A program made the translations under genes and the position numbers. Positions 7,583-16,284 of a stretch of DNA of 64,000 nt are shown piece by piece; the first letter of the stretch is position 1; each line of letters opens with the position of its first letter. The notes under the pieces are model-generated. The model saw only the letters and a list, made by a program, of their open reading frames with translations. It made no database searches and was not told the origin of the DNA. This DNA comes from Paludibacteraceae bacterium. Its GTDB lineage: Bacteria > Bacteroidota > Bacteroidia > Bacteroidales > Paludibacteraceae. The DNA lies in the NCBI GenBank assembly GCA_024399955.1, contig JAKSNH010000001.1, forward strand, positions 1-64,000, written 5' to 3'.

Positions 7583-8542
7583 ATGAAGATGAGAACTATT
7601 GGATTCCCAATTAGCCACAAAGAGAATGAACGCAGACGTGCATTAACTCCTTGTGATGCAGCAAAAGTCAACCATCCGGAACAACTTTATGTGGAAGCTG
7701 GCTATGGCGATGTGCTGAACTATAGTGATGAGGATTACAAGGCAGTAGGCGTTAATGTCTGCTCACGCGAGGATGTGCTGAAAAAAGACATTATTTGTGA
7801 CCCTAAAATAGGCGATGCCGAGTATCTTGAGCAACTTCATAACCAAACTATCTTCGGATGGATACACGCTGTGCAAAATCGCGATATTACAGATAAACTC
7901 ATTCAAGGCAAACTTACAGGTATTGCTTGGGAAGATATGTATGAAATGGGACGACACTCGTTTTGGAAAAACAACGAGATAGCCGGTGAAGCAGGATTAT
8001 GTCACGCGTACATGTTGCATGGGGTATTCCCTAATCAGACAAAGGTGGCTGTTTTAGGTCGTGGAAATGCTGCACGTGGAGCCTTACGCACACTTAACTA
8101 TATGGGAGCAGAAGTGGTGCAATATGACCGTAAAACAGAGCAACTATTTCGTCAAGAAATAGGCGAATATGATGTGGTGGTGAATGCTATTTTGTGGGAT
8201 ACATCTCGTAAAGACCATATTATCTATCGTGAGGATTTAAAACGTATGAAGAAAGGGGCTTTAATCATTGACCTAAGTTGTGATAGAAATGGTGGAGTGG
8301 AAACAAGTGTGCCTACTACTATCAATGACCCTATTTATGTGGTAGATGGAATCACGCATTACGTGGTGGATCATACTCCGTCATTGTTCTATAAGTCCAC
8401 TTCAGAATCCATCAGCGAAGTCGTAGCGCGGTTTTTGGATGAGTTGATAGAAGAAAAATTGGGTGAAACACTACGCAATGCCATCAATATTAAAGATGGT
8501 ATAATTGTGGATGAGCGAATAAACATGTTTCAGGGAAGATAA
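7583..8542 (+). CDS. ceo: N5-(carboxyethyl)ornithine synthase
   Basis: A 319-residue NADP-dependent enzyme that reductively condenses pyruvate with the side-chain amine of ornithine (or lysine). It resembles the lactococcal enzyme throughout: ISHKENERRRALTP near the start, the blocks IICDPKIGDAEYLEQL, NQTIFGWIHAVQNRDITDK and AWEDMYEMGRHSFWKNNE, a Rossmann loop VAVLGRGNAARGA around residue 155, and IYVVDGITHYVVDHTPSLFYK. It belongs to the alanine dehydrogenase superfamily. The setting between two ATP-grasp genes in a polysaccharide operon suggests its product decorates the glycan, as N-(1-carboxyethyl) amino acids do in some O-antigens. Confidence 0.9.
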   Translation: MKMRTIGFPISHKENERRRALTPCDAAKVNHPEQLYVEAGYGDVLNYSDEDYKAVGVNVCSREDVLKKDIICDPKIGDAEYLEQLHNQTIFGWIHAVQNRDITDKLIQGKLTGIAWEDMYEMGRHSFWKNNEIAGEAGLCHAYMLHGVFPNQTKVAVLGRGNAARGALRTLNYMGAEVVQYDRKTEQLFRQEIGEYDVVVNAILWDTSRKDHIIYREDLKRMKKGALIIDLSCDRNGGVETSVPTTINDPIYVVDGITHYVVDHTPSLFYKSTSESISEVVARFLDELIEEKLGETLRNAINIKDGIIVDERINMFQGR

Positions 8543-8592
8543 CTATGTGCCATATATGTCATTATCTGTGGAAATGAATTATATTTGTTATT

Positions 8593-9727
8593 ATGAAAAC
8601 ATTTTTAAATATTTGTATATTGAAATTGAAGATAATCAAACGTTTCCTAAAGTACAAAAAGCATTTTAAAAAAATGCTAAAACTACAGCATATTGAAAAT
8701 AAGCCAGTAGTTGGGGAAGAAGAATACATTGCCTATTGGAGCCGATTTACAAAATTGGTGGAACCATATTCATATCGTTTTTTTAGCCATTATTGTGGTA
8801 AGACAAAATATATTATTCCTGAAGACATCGGGCATTCCTACATTGAGGCAGTCTTGAATGATGTGCGATTTACGGCTTATTATGGCGATAAGAATATGTT
8901 TCCTATTTATTTGCCACAGGGTGTAATGCCACAAACACTTCTTTGCCGGATAGGAGGTGGAAATATATTGGATAGGAACTATAATTTAGCCAGTGTTGAT
9001 TTCGCTTCCACTGCATCACAAATGTATGCCAATTTTGTGCGAATGCATACGGGGGGGGGTGTTTTTAAAGCCTTCGACAGGATCAAGTAGCGGACGGAGT
9101 GTAATGAAATTTAACATAGATAACCCAAAACATGTCTATGTTAATGCTAAAGGACAAGAATTGAGTGGAGCATTTTTGCAACAATATGGTGATAATTGGG
9201 TGTTGCAAATGGCGATTGAACAGCATCCGTATTTGGCGCAATTCTGCCACTCGTCATTAAATTCGTTGCGGATATGCACCTATCGTTCAGTTGAAGATGA
9301 GGAGATTACTATTCTGTCTGCCGCGATTCGTATCGGTCACGAAGGATCGGTTGTGGATAATCTTCACGCAGGAGGAGGATTGGTTGGAATAGATGTGGAA
9401 ACAGGTAAATTAGGACATGAAGTATATGATCAATATGCGAATAGAACAACCATATTAAATGATATAGATTTTGCGCATTCAAATTTTGTTATTCCGGAAT
9501 GGAATCGCATCGTTGAATTCTGCAAACAAGTTGTTAAACTAAATCATCATTGTCGGTTAATAGCATTAGATATAACATTGGATAAAGATAATCAACCGCG
9601 CTTTATTGAATGGAATGTGGGAGGTTATGGTTTCTCTTTTTGGATACCGATGATGACAGGCATAACGTCATTGGGGAGCAAAACCGACGAAATCGTTGAA
9701 TACTGCTTAAAACATAAGAAAATATAA
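8593..9727 (+). pseudogene. Sugar-transfer-associated ATP-grasp protein, out of frame at a G9 tract
   Basis: Two overlapping frames together encode one ATP-grasp protein of the sugar-transfer-associated type (PF14397). The first (8593-9090) ends in MHTGGGVFKAFDRIK and stops. The expected ATP-binding strand VFLKPSTGSSSGRSVMKF continues in another frame, which runs to a normal C-terminus (LDITLDKDNQPRFIEWNVGG). The switch falls exactly at nine consecutive G (9051-9059); eight G would restore one protein of about 377 residues. This may be slipped-strand phase variation in the OFF state, a fixed mutation or a sequencing error. When intact it would ligate an acid or amino acid during polysaccharide modification. 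Confidence 0.8.
9051..9059. repeat. Homopolymer tract G9, candidate phase-variation switch
   Basis: Nine G in a row within an AT-rich gene, at the exact frame break of the ATP-grasp coding sequence. Such tracts are known hotspots for slipped-strand mispairing. Confidence 0.7.
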
Positions 9728-9730
9728 TAT

Positions 9731-10846
9731 ATGAAAATTGCTTTTACAATAGGGGCTATTAATCGCGGTGGGGCAGAAACATTACTTTTGGATGTAATGA
9801 AACGTGCTTCACAATTACCATTTGATGCAATGCTTATCTATCGCAATGGAGGTGACTATGAAACTAATTTCAAAGCGACAGGACAGCCTTGTGTTTATTT
9901 GCGTCCTAAACGTGGCCGATATATTTCCTATCTTTGGGCATTACGAAAGGTTTTGCGAGAAAATAAAATAGATATTGTTCATGCACAGTATTGGTTAGAT
10001 GCTATTTATGCTCGAATAGCCACAATAGGTCTTCCTATTAAACTATTGACTACATTTCATGGTTATACGGGGGCTGTGGAAAATATAAGTTTGTTAACAA
10101 AAGTACGATATGCGTTAAGTATTATGGCGTCTGATAAAGTATGTTTTGTTAGCAAATATGAACAGTCAGGATTTAATCATAACTTTAATAAGTGGCTTGG
10201 TGATAAAGGGTGTGTAGTGTATAATGGTGTGGACTTTGGCAAGTTAGACGCATCCTATGCTTCGTTAGACACTCCGCTGCCTATCGTAAATTCTGCATTT
10301 CCAAAACTTTGTATGGTGGGGAACTTTATATCGGAGCGGCAACACCTAATGATAATCCAAGCTTTGCACCAACTTAAAATGTGTAAATCACATTTGCCAG
10401 TTGAATTGTATTTGATAGGGAAAGAGGTTCGTGAAATGTCTAATTCCTATAAATTATGTGTCACATATTGTTCGGATTTTGCAATGGATTATGTGCATTT
10501 TTTAGGTGGACGTGGTGATGTGCCTGCTTTGCTACAACAAATGGATGGGTTTGTGTATGCTACTAAAGCAGAAACTTTCGGCATTGCTGTGGTTGAGGCT
10601 ATGGCAGCAGGGTTACCTGTGGTAGTGAACAATCATCCGGTGATGCAAGAAGTGACCAACGATGGAAAATGGGCTACTTTATTTAAGTCGGACGATGCCA
10701 AAGATTGTGCCAATAAAATACAAGATCTAATAGAAAATCTTCCGAAACGCAAAGCTAAAGCGCAAGAAATTGCGCAGCAAGTACGAAAGGCCTATTCTAT
10801 CGAAAAACATATTGAACGTTTGAACGAAATATATACACAGATATGA
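9731..10846 (+). CDS. Family 4 glycosyltransferase
   Basis: A 371-residue GT-B enzyme starting 4 bases after the ATP-grasp frame. MKIAFTIGAINRGGAETLLLD is the acceptor-side N-terminus; KLCMVGNFISERQH opens the second Rossmann half, and the donor-binding signature AETFGIAVVEAMAAGLPVVV lies near residue 280. It probably adds one sugar from a nucleotide donor to the undecaprenyl-linked repeat unit. Its stop overlaps the epimerase start by 4 bases. The donor is not predictable. Confidence 0.92.
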   Translation: MKIAFTIGAINRGGAETLLLDVMKRASQLPFDAMLIYRNGGDYETNFKATGQPCVYLRPKRGRYISYLWALRKVLRENKIDIVHAQYWLDAIYARIATIGLPIKLLTTFHGYTGAVENISLLTKVRYALSIMASDKVCFVSKYEQSGFNHNFNKWLGDKGCVVYNGVDFGKLDASYASLDTPLPIVNSAFPKLCMVGNFISERQHLMIIQALHQLKMCKSHLPVELYLIGKEVREMSNSYKLCVTYCSDFAMDYVHFLGGRGDVPALLQQMDGFVYATKAETFGIAVVEAMAAGLPVVVNNHPVMQEVTNDGKWATLFKSDDAKDCANKIQDLIENLPKRKAKAQEIAQQVRKAYSIEKHIERLNEIYTQI

Positions 10847-11862
10847 AACTTCTAATCACCGGCGGAGCCGGATTCATAGGTAGCAACCTATGCGAACATT
10901 TTGTTAACAAAGGTCATGATGTAGTATGCTTGGATAATCTGAGCACAGGCTTCATGCATAACATCGAGCACCTTATCTCTCACTCTCCCTCTCACTTTCA
11001 CTTTATTCACGGTGACATCCGCGACTTAGTTACTTGCCGCGAAGCGGTCAAAGGGTGCGAGGTGGTATTGCAAGAAGCAGCATTAGGTTCGGTGCCACGC
11101 AGTATCAACGATCCTATTACCACCAATGCCACCAATATCAGTGGATTTCTGAATATGCTAGTGGCTGCGCGTGATGAAGGAGTGAAACGCTTTGTATATG
11201 CTGCCTCATCATCCACCTATGGTGATAGTAAGGAACTGCCTAAGATTGAGCATAACATCGGTCGTCCCTTATCGCCGTATGCTATCACTAAGTTTGTGAA
11301 TGAACTGTATGCCAATGTGTTTACTGCGCTTTATGGCATTGAGACCATCGGCTTGCGTTACTTCAATGTCTTTGGTCGTCGTCAGGACCCTAATGGTGCT
11401 TACGCTGCGGTCATACCATTGTGGGTTAAGGCGCTCATCAATCATCAATCGCCTTTCATCAATGGTGATGGCAGTTATAGTCGTGACTTCACCTATATAG
11501 ATAATGTGATTCAAGCTAATGAATTAGCAGCTACGGTGTCGCATGATGTGATTGTTAAGCAGGCTGAGAACTACAACATGAACTTACCGCAGAATGCTCC
11601 ATTGGATCTCGTCTTTAATGTGGCATACGGAGGTAACACCACGCTGAATGAGTTGTTCCGCTGCTTGCGAGATAACTTAGCTAAGTATGATCCGAAGATT
11701 GCTAAGATTGAACCTACTTATCGCGATAACCGTGCCGGAGATATCCCGCATAGTCAAGCCTCCATCATCAAGGCGCAGCGCATCCTTGGCTATAATCCTA
11801 AGTTCAGCGCTCTGCAAGGCTTTGAACAAGCCTGCGAGTGGTACTATCAAAATTTGAAATAA
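10843..11862 (+). CDS. UDP-N-acetylhexosamine 4-epimerase (WbpP/TviC-like)
   Basis: A 339-residue extended SDR enzyme that interconverts UDP-GlcNAc and UDP-GalNAc or their uronic acids. The NAD-binding GGAGFIGSNL is at residues 7-16. LQEAALGSVPRSINDPITTN and YAASSSTYGDS are characteristic of WbpP/TviC, as is the YAITKF active site. INGDGSYSRDFTYIDN follows. A local insertion (HLISHSPSHFHF) is encoded by repetitive CTCACTCTCCCTCTCAC. The gene is more GC-rich than its neighbours. It likely supplies a GalNAc-type donor, and it could pair with the dehydrogenase at 30.4 kb if that enzyme uses a UDP sugar. Confidence 0.87.
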   Translation: MKLLITGGAGFIGSNLCEHFVNKGHDVVCLDNLSTGFMHNIEHLISHSPSHFHFIHGDIRDLVTCREAVKGCEVVLQEAALGSVPRSINDPITTNATNISGFLNMLVAARDEGVKRFVYAASSSTYGDSKELPKIEHNIGRPLSPYAITKFVNELYANVFTALYGIETIGLRYFNVFGRRQDPNGAYAAVIPLWVKALINHQSPFINGDGSYSRDFTYIDNVIQANELAATVSHDVIVKQAENYNMNLPQNAPLDLVFNVAYGGNTTLNELFRCLRDNLAKYDPKIAKIEPTYRDNRAGDIPHSQASIIKAQRILGYNPKFSALQGFEQACEWYYQNLK

Positions 11863-12803
11863 TGAAAGTTTTATTTGTAAGCAGTGGGAATAAATTAAAT
11901 GGCATTAATCCCATTATTTTGAATCAAGGGAATGCATTAATTCATGCAGGGGTAGAGGTAGAGTACTATCCTATAGTAGGGAAAGGTTTTCTTGGATATA
12001 TGAAAAATATACTGCCATTGCGTCGGTATATACGCGCTAATCGCTTCGATGCAGTACATGCTCATTATTCGTTGACTGCATTTGCGGTTAGTTTGGCAAG
12101 ATGTAAGAACCTTGTTGTATCTTTGATGGGAAGTGATGTTAAGGCTTCTAAAAAGTACAAAGCAGTAATTAAATGTTTTGCGTTTTTATTTAGATGGAAG
12201 ACTATCATTGTGAAATCTCAAGATATGTATAACTCGCTTAGGATGCATAAAGCAGTTATTATTCCCAATGGTGTGGATTTGGATAGGTTTAAACCATTAG
12301 ATAAAAGTGATTGTTTGTGTAAATTAGGGTGGGATAAGAATAAGGTGAATATCCTTTTCCCTGCTAATCCAAATCGCCCGGAAAAAGATTTTGCCTTAGC
12401 ACAAAGAGCCGTAGATGTTCTTACTCAACAAGTGGGTACTCCTATTGATATCCATGTGTTTGAGAATGTGCCGAATGATCAAACCCCATATTACTATAAT
12501 GCAGCGGATGTGGTGCTTATGACCAGTAAGTGGGAAGGTAGTCCCAACGCGATAAAAGAAGCAATGGCGTGCGGATGTCCCATCGTAAGTGTGGACGTGG
12601 GGGATGTCGCCGAACGCACTGCTGGTTTGGAAGGCTGTTTTGTATCAAACAGTAGAGACCCAAAGGAGCTGGCAGATTTGCTCAGCCGTGCATTAGCATA
12701 TGGTAAGCGAACAGATGGACGAAAGTTGATTGTAAATAGCGGACTTACCAATGATTTGGTCGCTCAAAAACTCATCCAAATCTATCAGAATCTGAAAAAA
12801 TAG
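11862..12803 (+). CDS. Family 4 glycosyltransferase
   Basis: A 313-residue GT-B enzyme. I place the start at the ATG overlapping the last base of the epimerase stop (MKVLFVSSGNKLNGINPII), not at an upstream ATG inside the epimerase. The second half has NGVDLDRFKP and NILFPANPNRPEKDF, followed by the donor-site motif WEGSPNAIKEAMACGCPIVS. Adjacent to it on the right is the first defence module, so this is the last polysaccharide gene before the interruption. Confidence 0.9.
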   Translation: MKVLFVSSGNKLNGINPIILNQGNALIHAGVEVEYYPIVGKGFLGYMKNILPLRRYIRANRFDAVHAHYSLTAFAVSLARCKNLVVSLMGSDVKASKKYKAVIKCFAFLFRWKTIIVKSQDMYNSLRMHKAVIIPNGVDLDRFKPLDKSDCLCKLGWDKNKVNILFPANPNRPEKDFALAQRAVDVLTQQVGTPIDIHVFENVPNDQTPYYYNAADVVLMTSKWEGSPNAIKEAMACGCPIVSVDVGDVAERTAGLEGCFVSNSRDPKELADLLSRALAYGKRTDGRKLIVNSGLTNDLVAQKLIQIYQNLKK

Positions 12804-12849
12804 GACTGAGGATGAAGATTAAGGATTGAAGAATGAATATTAAAGAAAA

Positions 12850-14034
12850 GTGAGTGGGAGATTTATTACTTTTGATGTGGGAGCAGGAGACTGCATGTTT
12901 CTTAAACTTCAGGATGGTGATAAATCATTCTCTATCATGGTGGATTGTTGCTCACTTACAAATGAGGTGTCTAGTTATATTTGTGAAGAGTTAGGTAATC
13001 ATATCGATGTCTTAATAATAACGCATATTGATAATGATCATTTGGTTGGCATAGCCTCTTTGCTAGAGAAAAAAAATATATCAATTTCAAAGATCTACTT
13101 TAATTGTGCACAACAGGTTGGTTCGAATGGTCATGGAGACCCTAAGATAGATGCATGTGAGATTCAAAGGTATAGTGAGGTCTTGAATTGTCCGGCTGGT
13201 GCTTTTGTTGGTAAAATTTCTATAACTAAAGCGGCATTGGTGGCTCAGTTACTTCTAAAAGAAGAACGCCATAATCGCGTTTGGGAGAAATGTTACATTT
13301 CAACCGAGACTTCGATTATTCATTTAGAAAAACAGTGGGGGAAACTTATTTTCCTATCGCCAACTCAGGATATATTGAGAGAGCAAGAAGACGTATTCTA
13401 TAGAGAGTATTATCGTGTATGTAAACGAAACATAAGAGAGTGTAGTTCAAAGAATGTACCTGTATTTTTTGAGTTAATTAGTCGACTAAGTGAAAAAAAA
13501 CACAAAAATGGTGATGTTAAAGGGAAAATTTCATCCTTAAATGGCTATAAGACAGTAACACAATTTGAACAATTAGGCGAGACGAAAATCGATTCATTAT
13601 CGTTGTCCAATAGAGCATCTCTTGCGTTTGAATGGATAGGAAACAAAAAAAGAATATTGGTACTTGGGGATGCAGATTCAGAAATCGTGGCAGATTCGAT
13701 ATTGCAAAAGTATGGTGATGCCTTGAGAATGTATGAGTTAATAAAAGTTTCGCATCATGGCAGTAAGCATAGTACATCAAAACGTTTGTTGGAATTAGTA
13801 GATTCAGAACATTACTTTTTTACAGGTGGAAATAAAAAAGACCGTCCATCTGTAGAGACAATATCTAGAATCGTATCTCGACCCTTAAGCAAAAGTTTAA
13901 AGCAACGGGTTTTACATTGTACGATGAAAAATAATAGTGTAATTAATGAACTCCAGAAAGAAAATAATCTCTTCCTTCAAGCAGATTTGCATTTTAGTTT
14001 AAGCAACGAAAATTTCCATGATTTCGAAGATTGA
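12850..14034 (+). CDS. Metallo-beta-lactamase-fold hydrolase, AVAST type I-like (Avs1a)
   Basis: A 394-residue protein with a GTG start; no in-frame ATG fits. The fold is seen from FDVGAGDCMFLKL and the metal-binding ITHIDNDH (His59, Asp61, Asp63, His64), then LVLGDAD and the late SHHGSKHSTS (His302/303) as in ComEC-type hydrolases. Its end overlaps the next gene by 17 bases, so the two are translationally coupled. In AVAST type I antiviral systems a metallo-beta-lactamase is paired with a protease-STAND NTPase, exactly the neighbour here. Its substrate is unknown. AT-rich codon use contrasts with the epimerase nearby. Confidence 0.82.
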   Translation: MSGRFITFDVGAGDCMFLKLQDGDKSFSIMVDCCSLTNEVSSYICEELGNHIDVLIITHIDNDHLVGIASLLEKKNISISKIYFNCAQQVGSNGHGDPKIDACEIQRYSEVLNCPAGAFVGKISITKAALVAQLLLKEERHNRVWEKCYISTETSIIHLEKQWGKLIFLSPTQDILREQEDVFYREYYRVCKRNIRECSSKNVPVFFELISRLSEKKHKNGDVKGKISSLNGYKTVTQFEQLGETKIDSLSLSNRASLAFEWIGNKKRILVLGDADSEIVADSILQKYGDALRMYELIKVSHHGSKHSTSKRLLELVDSEHYFFTGGNKKDRPSVETISRIVSRPLSKSLKQRVLHCTMKNNSVINELQKENNLFLQADLHFSLSNENFHDFED

Positions 14035-16282
14035 AAAGTGTAGGGAAGCAATAGTACCGGTAACTTGTGGTGGCCAAACTGGCACAGCATTTTTTATTGA
14101 GTCGAATCGATTGTTGACAGCATGGCACGTGGTGAGTGACTACTTCCTCTGTAGGACGAAAATTGTTATTGTGGTTAATGGTCAACCTATAGAATGTGAA
14201 GCAGAAGGATGCAAGGAAAAGGATTTGGCTATATTGTCATGTAATTTAGTAGAAGAGGTTACCCCTATAGGTTTGTTGTGTGCCAGATTTAGAGAAGGGG
14301 CAGAGTATACGATACTTGGTTTTCCTAACGAATTGGGTAATGGTATAGATGACTTAGCGATTGTAGTTCGAACTCAATCAAAGAAATCTGATTCTTTATC
14401 TGATTTTGATGTGGTGGTAAAAAGAATCAAGGGAGCAGAGGTTATTTCTTATTGTGGATTTTCGGGATCACCAGTCCTTAATGACTTTGGCTTTGCTGTT
14501 GGCGTGGTAACAGACCAACTATATGGAACTCTTGGATATCGTAGCTTAATCAGTGTTGTTGAGTGGCTGAAGACGAATGGTATCGTGAGTATCATTGAAA
14601 GAGAGGCTGAATACGATATGCGTAAAATTGGTTTAGGAAGATCAATACAATTTTTGAACGAATCGTTGTTACGAGTGGGGAATAGGTATAACAAAAGATT
14701 ACATGTACAGAACCAAAACTTTGAAAAGAAATTAGATTACTTTGCTGAGATAGGAAAAGATGAAGATTTAAAGGTGATTATAAGTTCATATCAGAAGTTT
14801 TATGAGGAACTTCAGCTAGACCAAAAACAAAAGTTAGCAAACTTTACATCCTTGGCTCATTTTTTAGAGAGCGGAGATGTTATAGATAATTTTTGGCAGG
14901 ATGTAGAGAGTATAAATATTGACATCATCGGTGAAGACGCTGAACGTCACTATACTTATTATCAACGCCAATATTGGAGTGAGTTTTTTGCCAATATTGA
15001 ATCAATTCTATCTAGAAACTCATATTGCGATGCACGATTTTTAAGGATAAATGGTAAAGCTGGTACCGGAAAAACGCATCAGTTATGCCAATGGGCGTAT
15101 AGTGCAAGTAAAAAGTGTCGGGTGTATCTTTTTTTTAGTACGCAGTTTTTAGAAAGAAGAACACCATGGGAAACGATGTTAGAATTGTTAGGATGGGAGG
15201 AGGAGGATTTCGATAAGTTGGATCAAGAATTGGGTGCTGAAAAAGAACAGGCGGTATTTATTATTGATGCGCTAAACGAAGGAGCAGGAACTTACTATTG
15301 GCAGAACAATTTACAGAATTTGGTAGAACATATCAAGAGATATTTACATGTCAAACTTATTGTGTCAGTTAGAAACTTTGAAAAGAACGATGTGATGTCT
15401 AGAGCCTTTGGTCAGGAATGGGATAATGTGACTATAAACGGGTTTGAAGATCCAAAGAAGGCTGTCTCTATGTATTTTAATGATTATGGAATCAGTGAGG
15501 ATGTTGATAGGTATTTAAAGATTCCTGATTTTCGAACTCCATTGTTTTTGAAAATCTATTGCGAAGCATATCGGTCTTTTACGAAGGAGGAAAGGCGTGG
15601 TATGAATAGGCTGATTATGTATGAGCGATATTTGAAGACTCGTAACGATGAGGTATCTAAAAAAATTGACGAAGATCCAAAACGAAATGTTACATCCAAA
15701 TATTTACATTCGATTGGCGAATTGTCATTGTATAGATACCTTGGAATGAATGTTCCTCGTGATAATGCAATTTCCATAGGCAGGAGATTGTGCCCGCTAC
15801 GGTTATGGAGCAAAGATTTGTATCACAATCTTGTGGCGGAGAATCTATTAAAAGAATATCCTGTGGCAGAAGATTGTTATGTGACTGATTTTGAGTATGA
15901 TAGCTTGGGTGATTATATCCGAGCATCTCAGGTGCTGCGGAAGTATTCTGATGATAGTAGTGCTCACGATGCTATACTCAGGATCAAGTCTTTGATAACG
16001 GATGAGCGAGTCTGTCTTGCGGGAAAAGATCGCCTGCGCCATGTATTGGTGGCATTTTTCAGTGTGTGGAATCCGAAAAAGGAAATATGGATGAAGTGTG
16101 TTTCGGATTCATATTTGGCACCGTACGTCATGGAGGCGTGGATGTGTCGTAGTCATGATGAGAAAAATGATACTTTCACCGATGATGTAATTAGAGATGT
16201 TGTATCACGATATAGCAATTTTACGAGTGCAGAGTTTGTTATAACATTGAATTGTTTGAGGAAATTCACAGAAGACTTTTGA
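14018..16282 (+). CDS. Trypsin-like protease-STAND NTPase, N-terminal part (Avs1c-like)
   Basis: A 754-residue protein fusing a trypsin-like domain to a STAND ATPase. The catalytic triad is recognisable: AWHV (His37), EKDLAIL (Asp69) and GFSGSP (Ser149). After a helical linker, Walker A GKAGTGKT is at residues 346-353 and Walker B VFIIDALNEG near 413-422. STAND proteins of this type detect viral proteins through long C-terminal repeats and then switch on the N-terminal effector. Here the frame ends soon after the NTPase and winged-helix region, and the sensor half follows in another frame. The start overlaps the hydrolase gene. An antiviral role is inferred from family and context. Confidence 0.85.
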   Translation: MISKIEKCREAIVPVTCGGQTGTAFFIESNRLLTAWHVVSDYFLCRTKIVIVVNGQPIECEAEGCKEKDLAILSCNLVEEVTPIGLLCARFREGAEYTILGFPNELGNGIDDLAIVVRTQSKKSDSLSDFDVVVKRIKGAEVISYCGFSGSPVLNDFGFAVGVVTDQLYGTLGYRSLISVVEWLKTNGIVSIIEREAEYDMRKIGLGRSIQFLNESLLRVGNRYNKRLHVQNQNFEKKLDYFAEIGKDEDLKVIISSYQKFYEELQLDQKQKLANFTSLAHFLESGDVIDNFWQDVESINIDIIGEDAERHYTYYQRQYWSEFFANIESILSRNSYCDARFLRINGKAGTGKTHQLCQWAYSASKKCRVYLFFSTQFLERRTPWETMLELLGWEEEDFDKLDQELGAEKEQAVFIIDALNEGAGTYYWQNNLQNLVEHIKRYLHVKLIVSVRNFEKNDVMSRAFGQEWDNVTINGFEDPKKAVSMYFNDYGISEDVDRYLKIPDFRTPLFLKIYCEAYRSFTKEERRGMNRLIMYERYLKTRNDEVSKKIDEDPKRNVTSKYLHSIGELSLYRYLGMNVPRDNAISIGRRLCPLRLWSKDLYHNLVAENLLKEYPVAEDCYVTDFEYDSLGDYIRASQVLRKYSDDSSAHDAILRIKSLITDERVCLAGKDRLRHVLVAFFSVWNPKKEIWMKCVSDSYLAPYVMEAWMCRSHDEKNDTFTDDVIRDVVSRYSNFTSAEFVITLNCLRKFTEDF

Positions 16283-16284
16283 AA

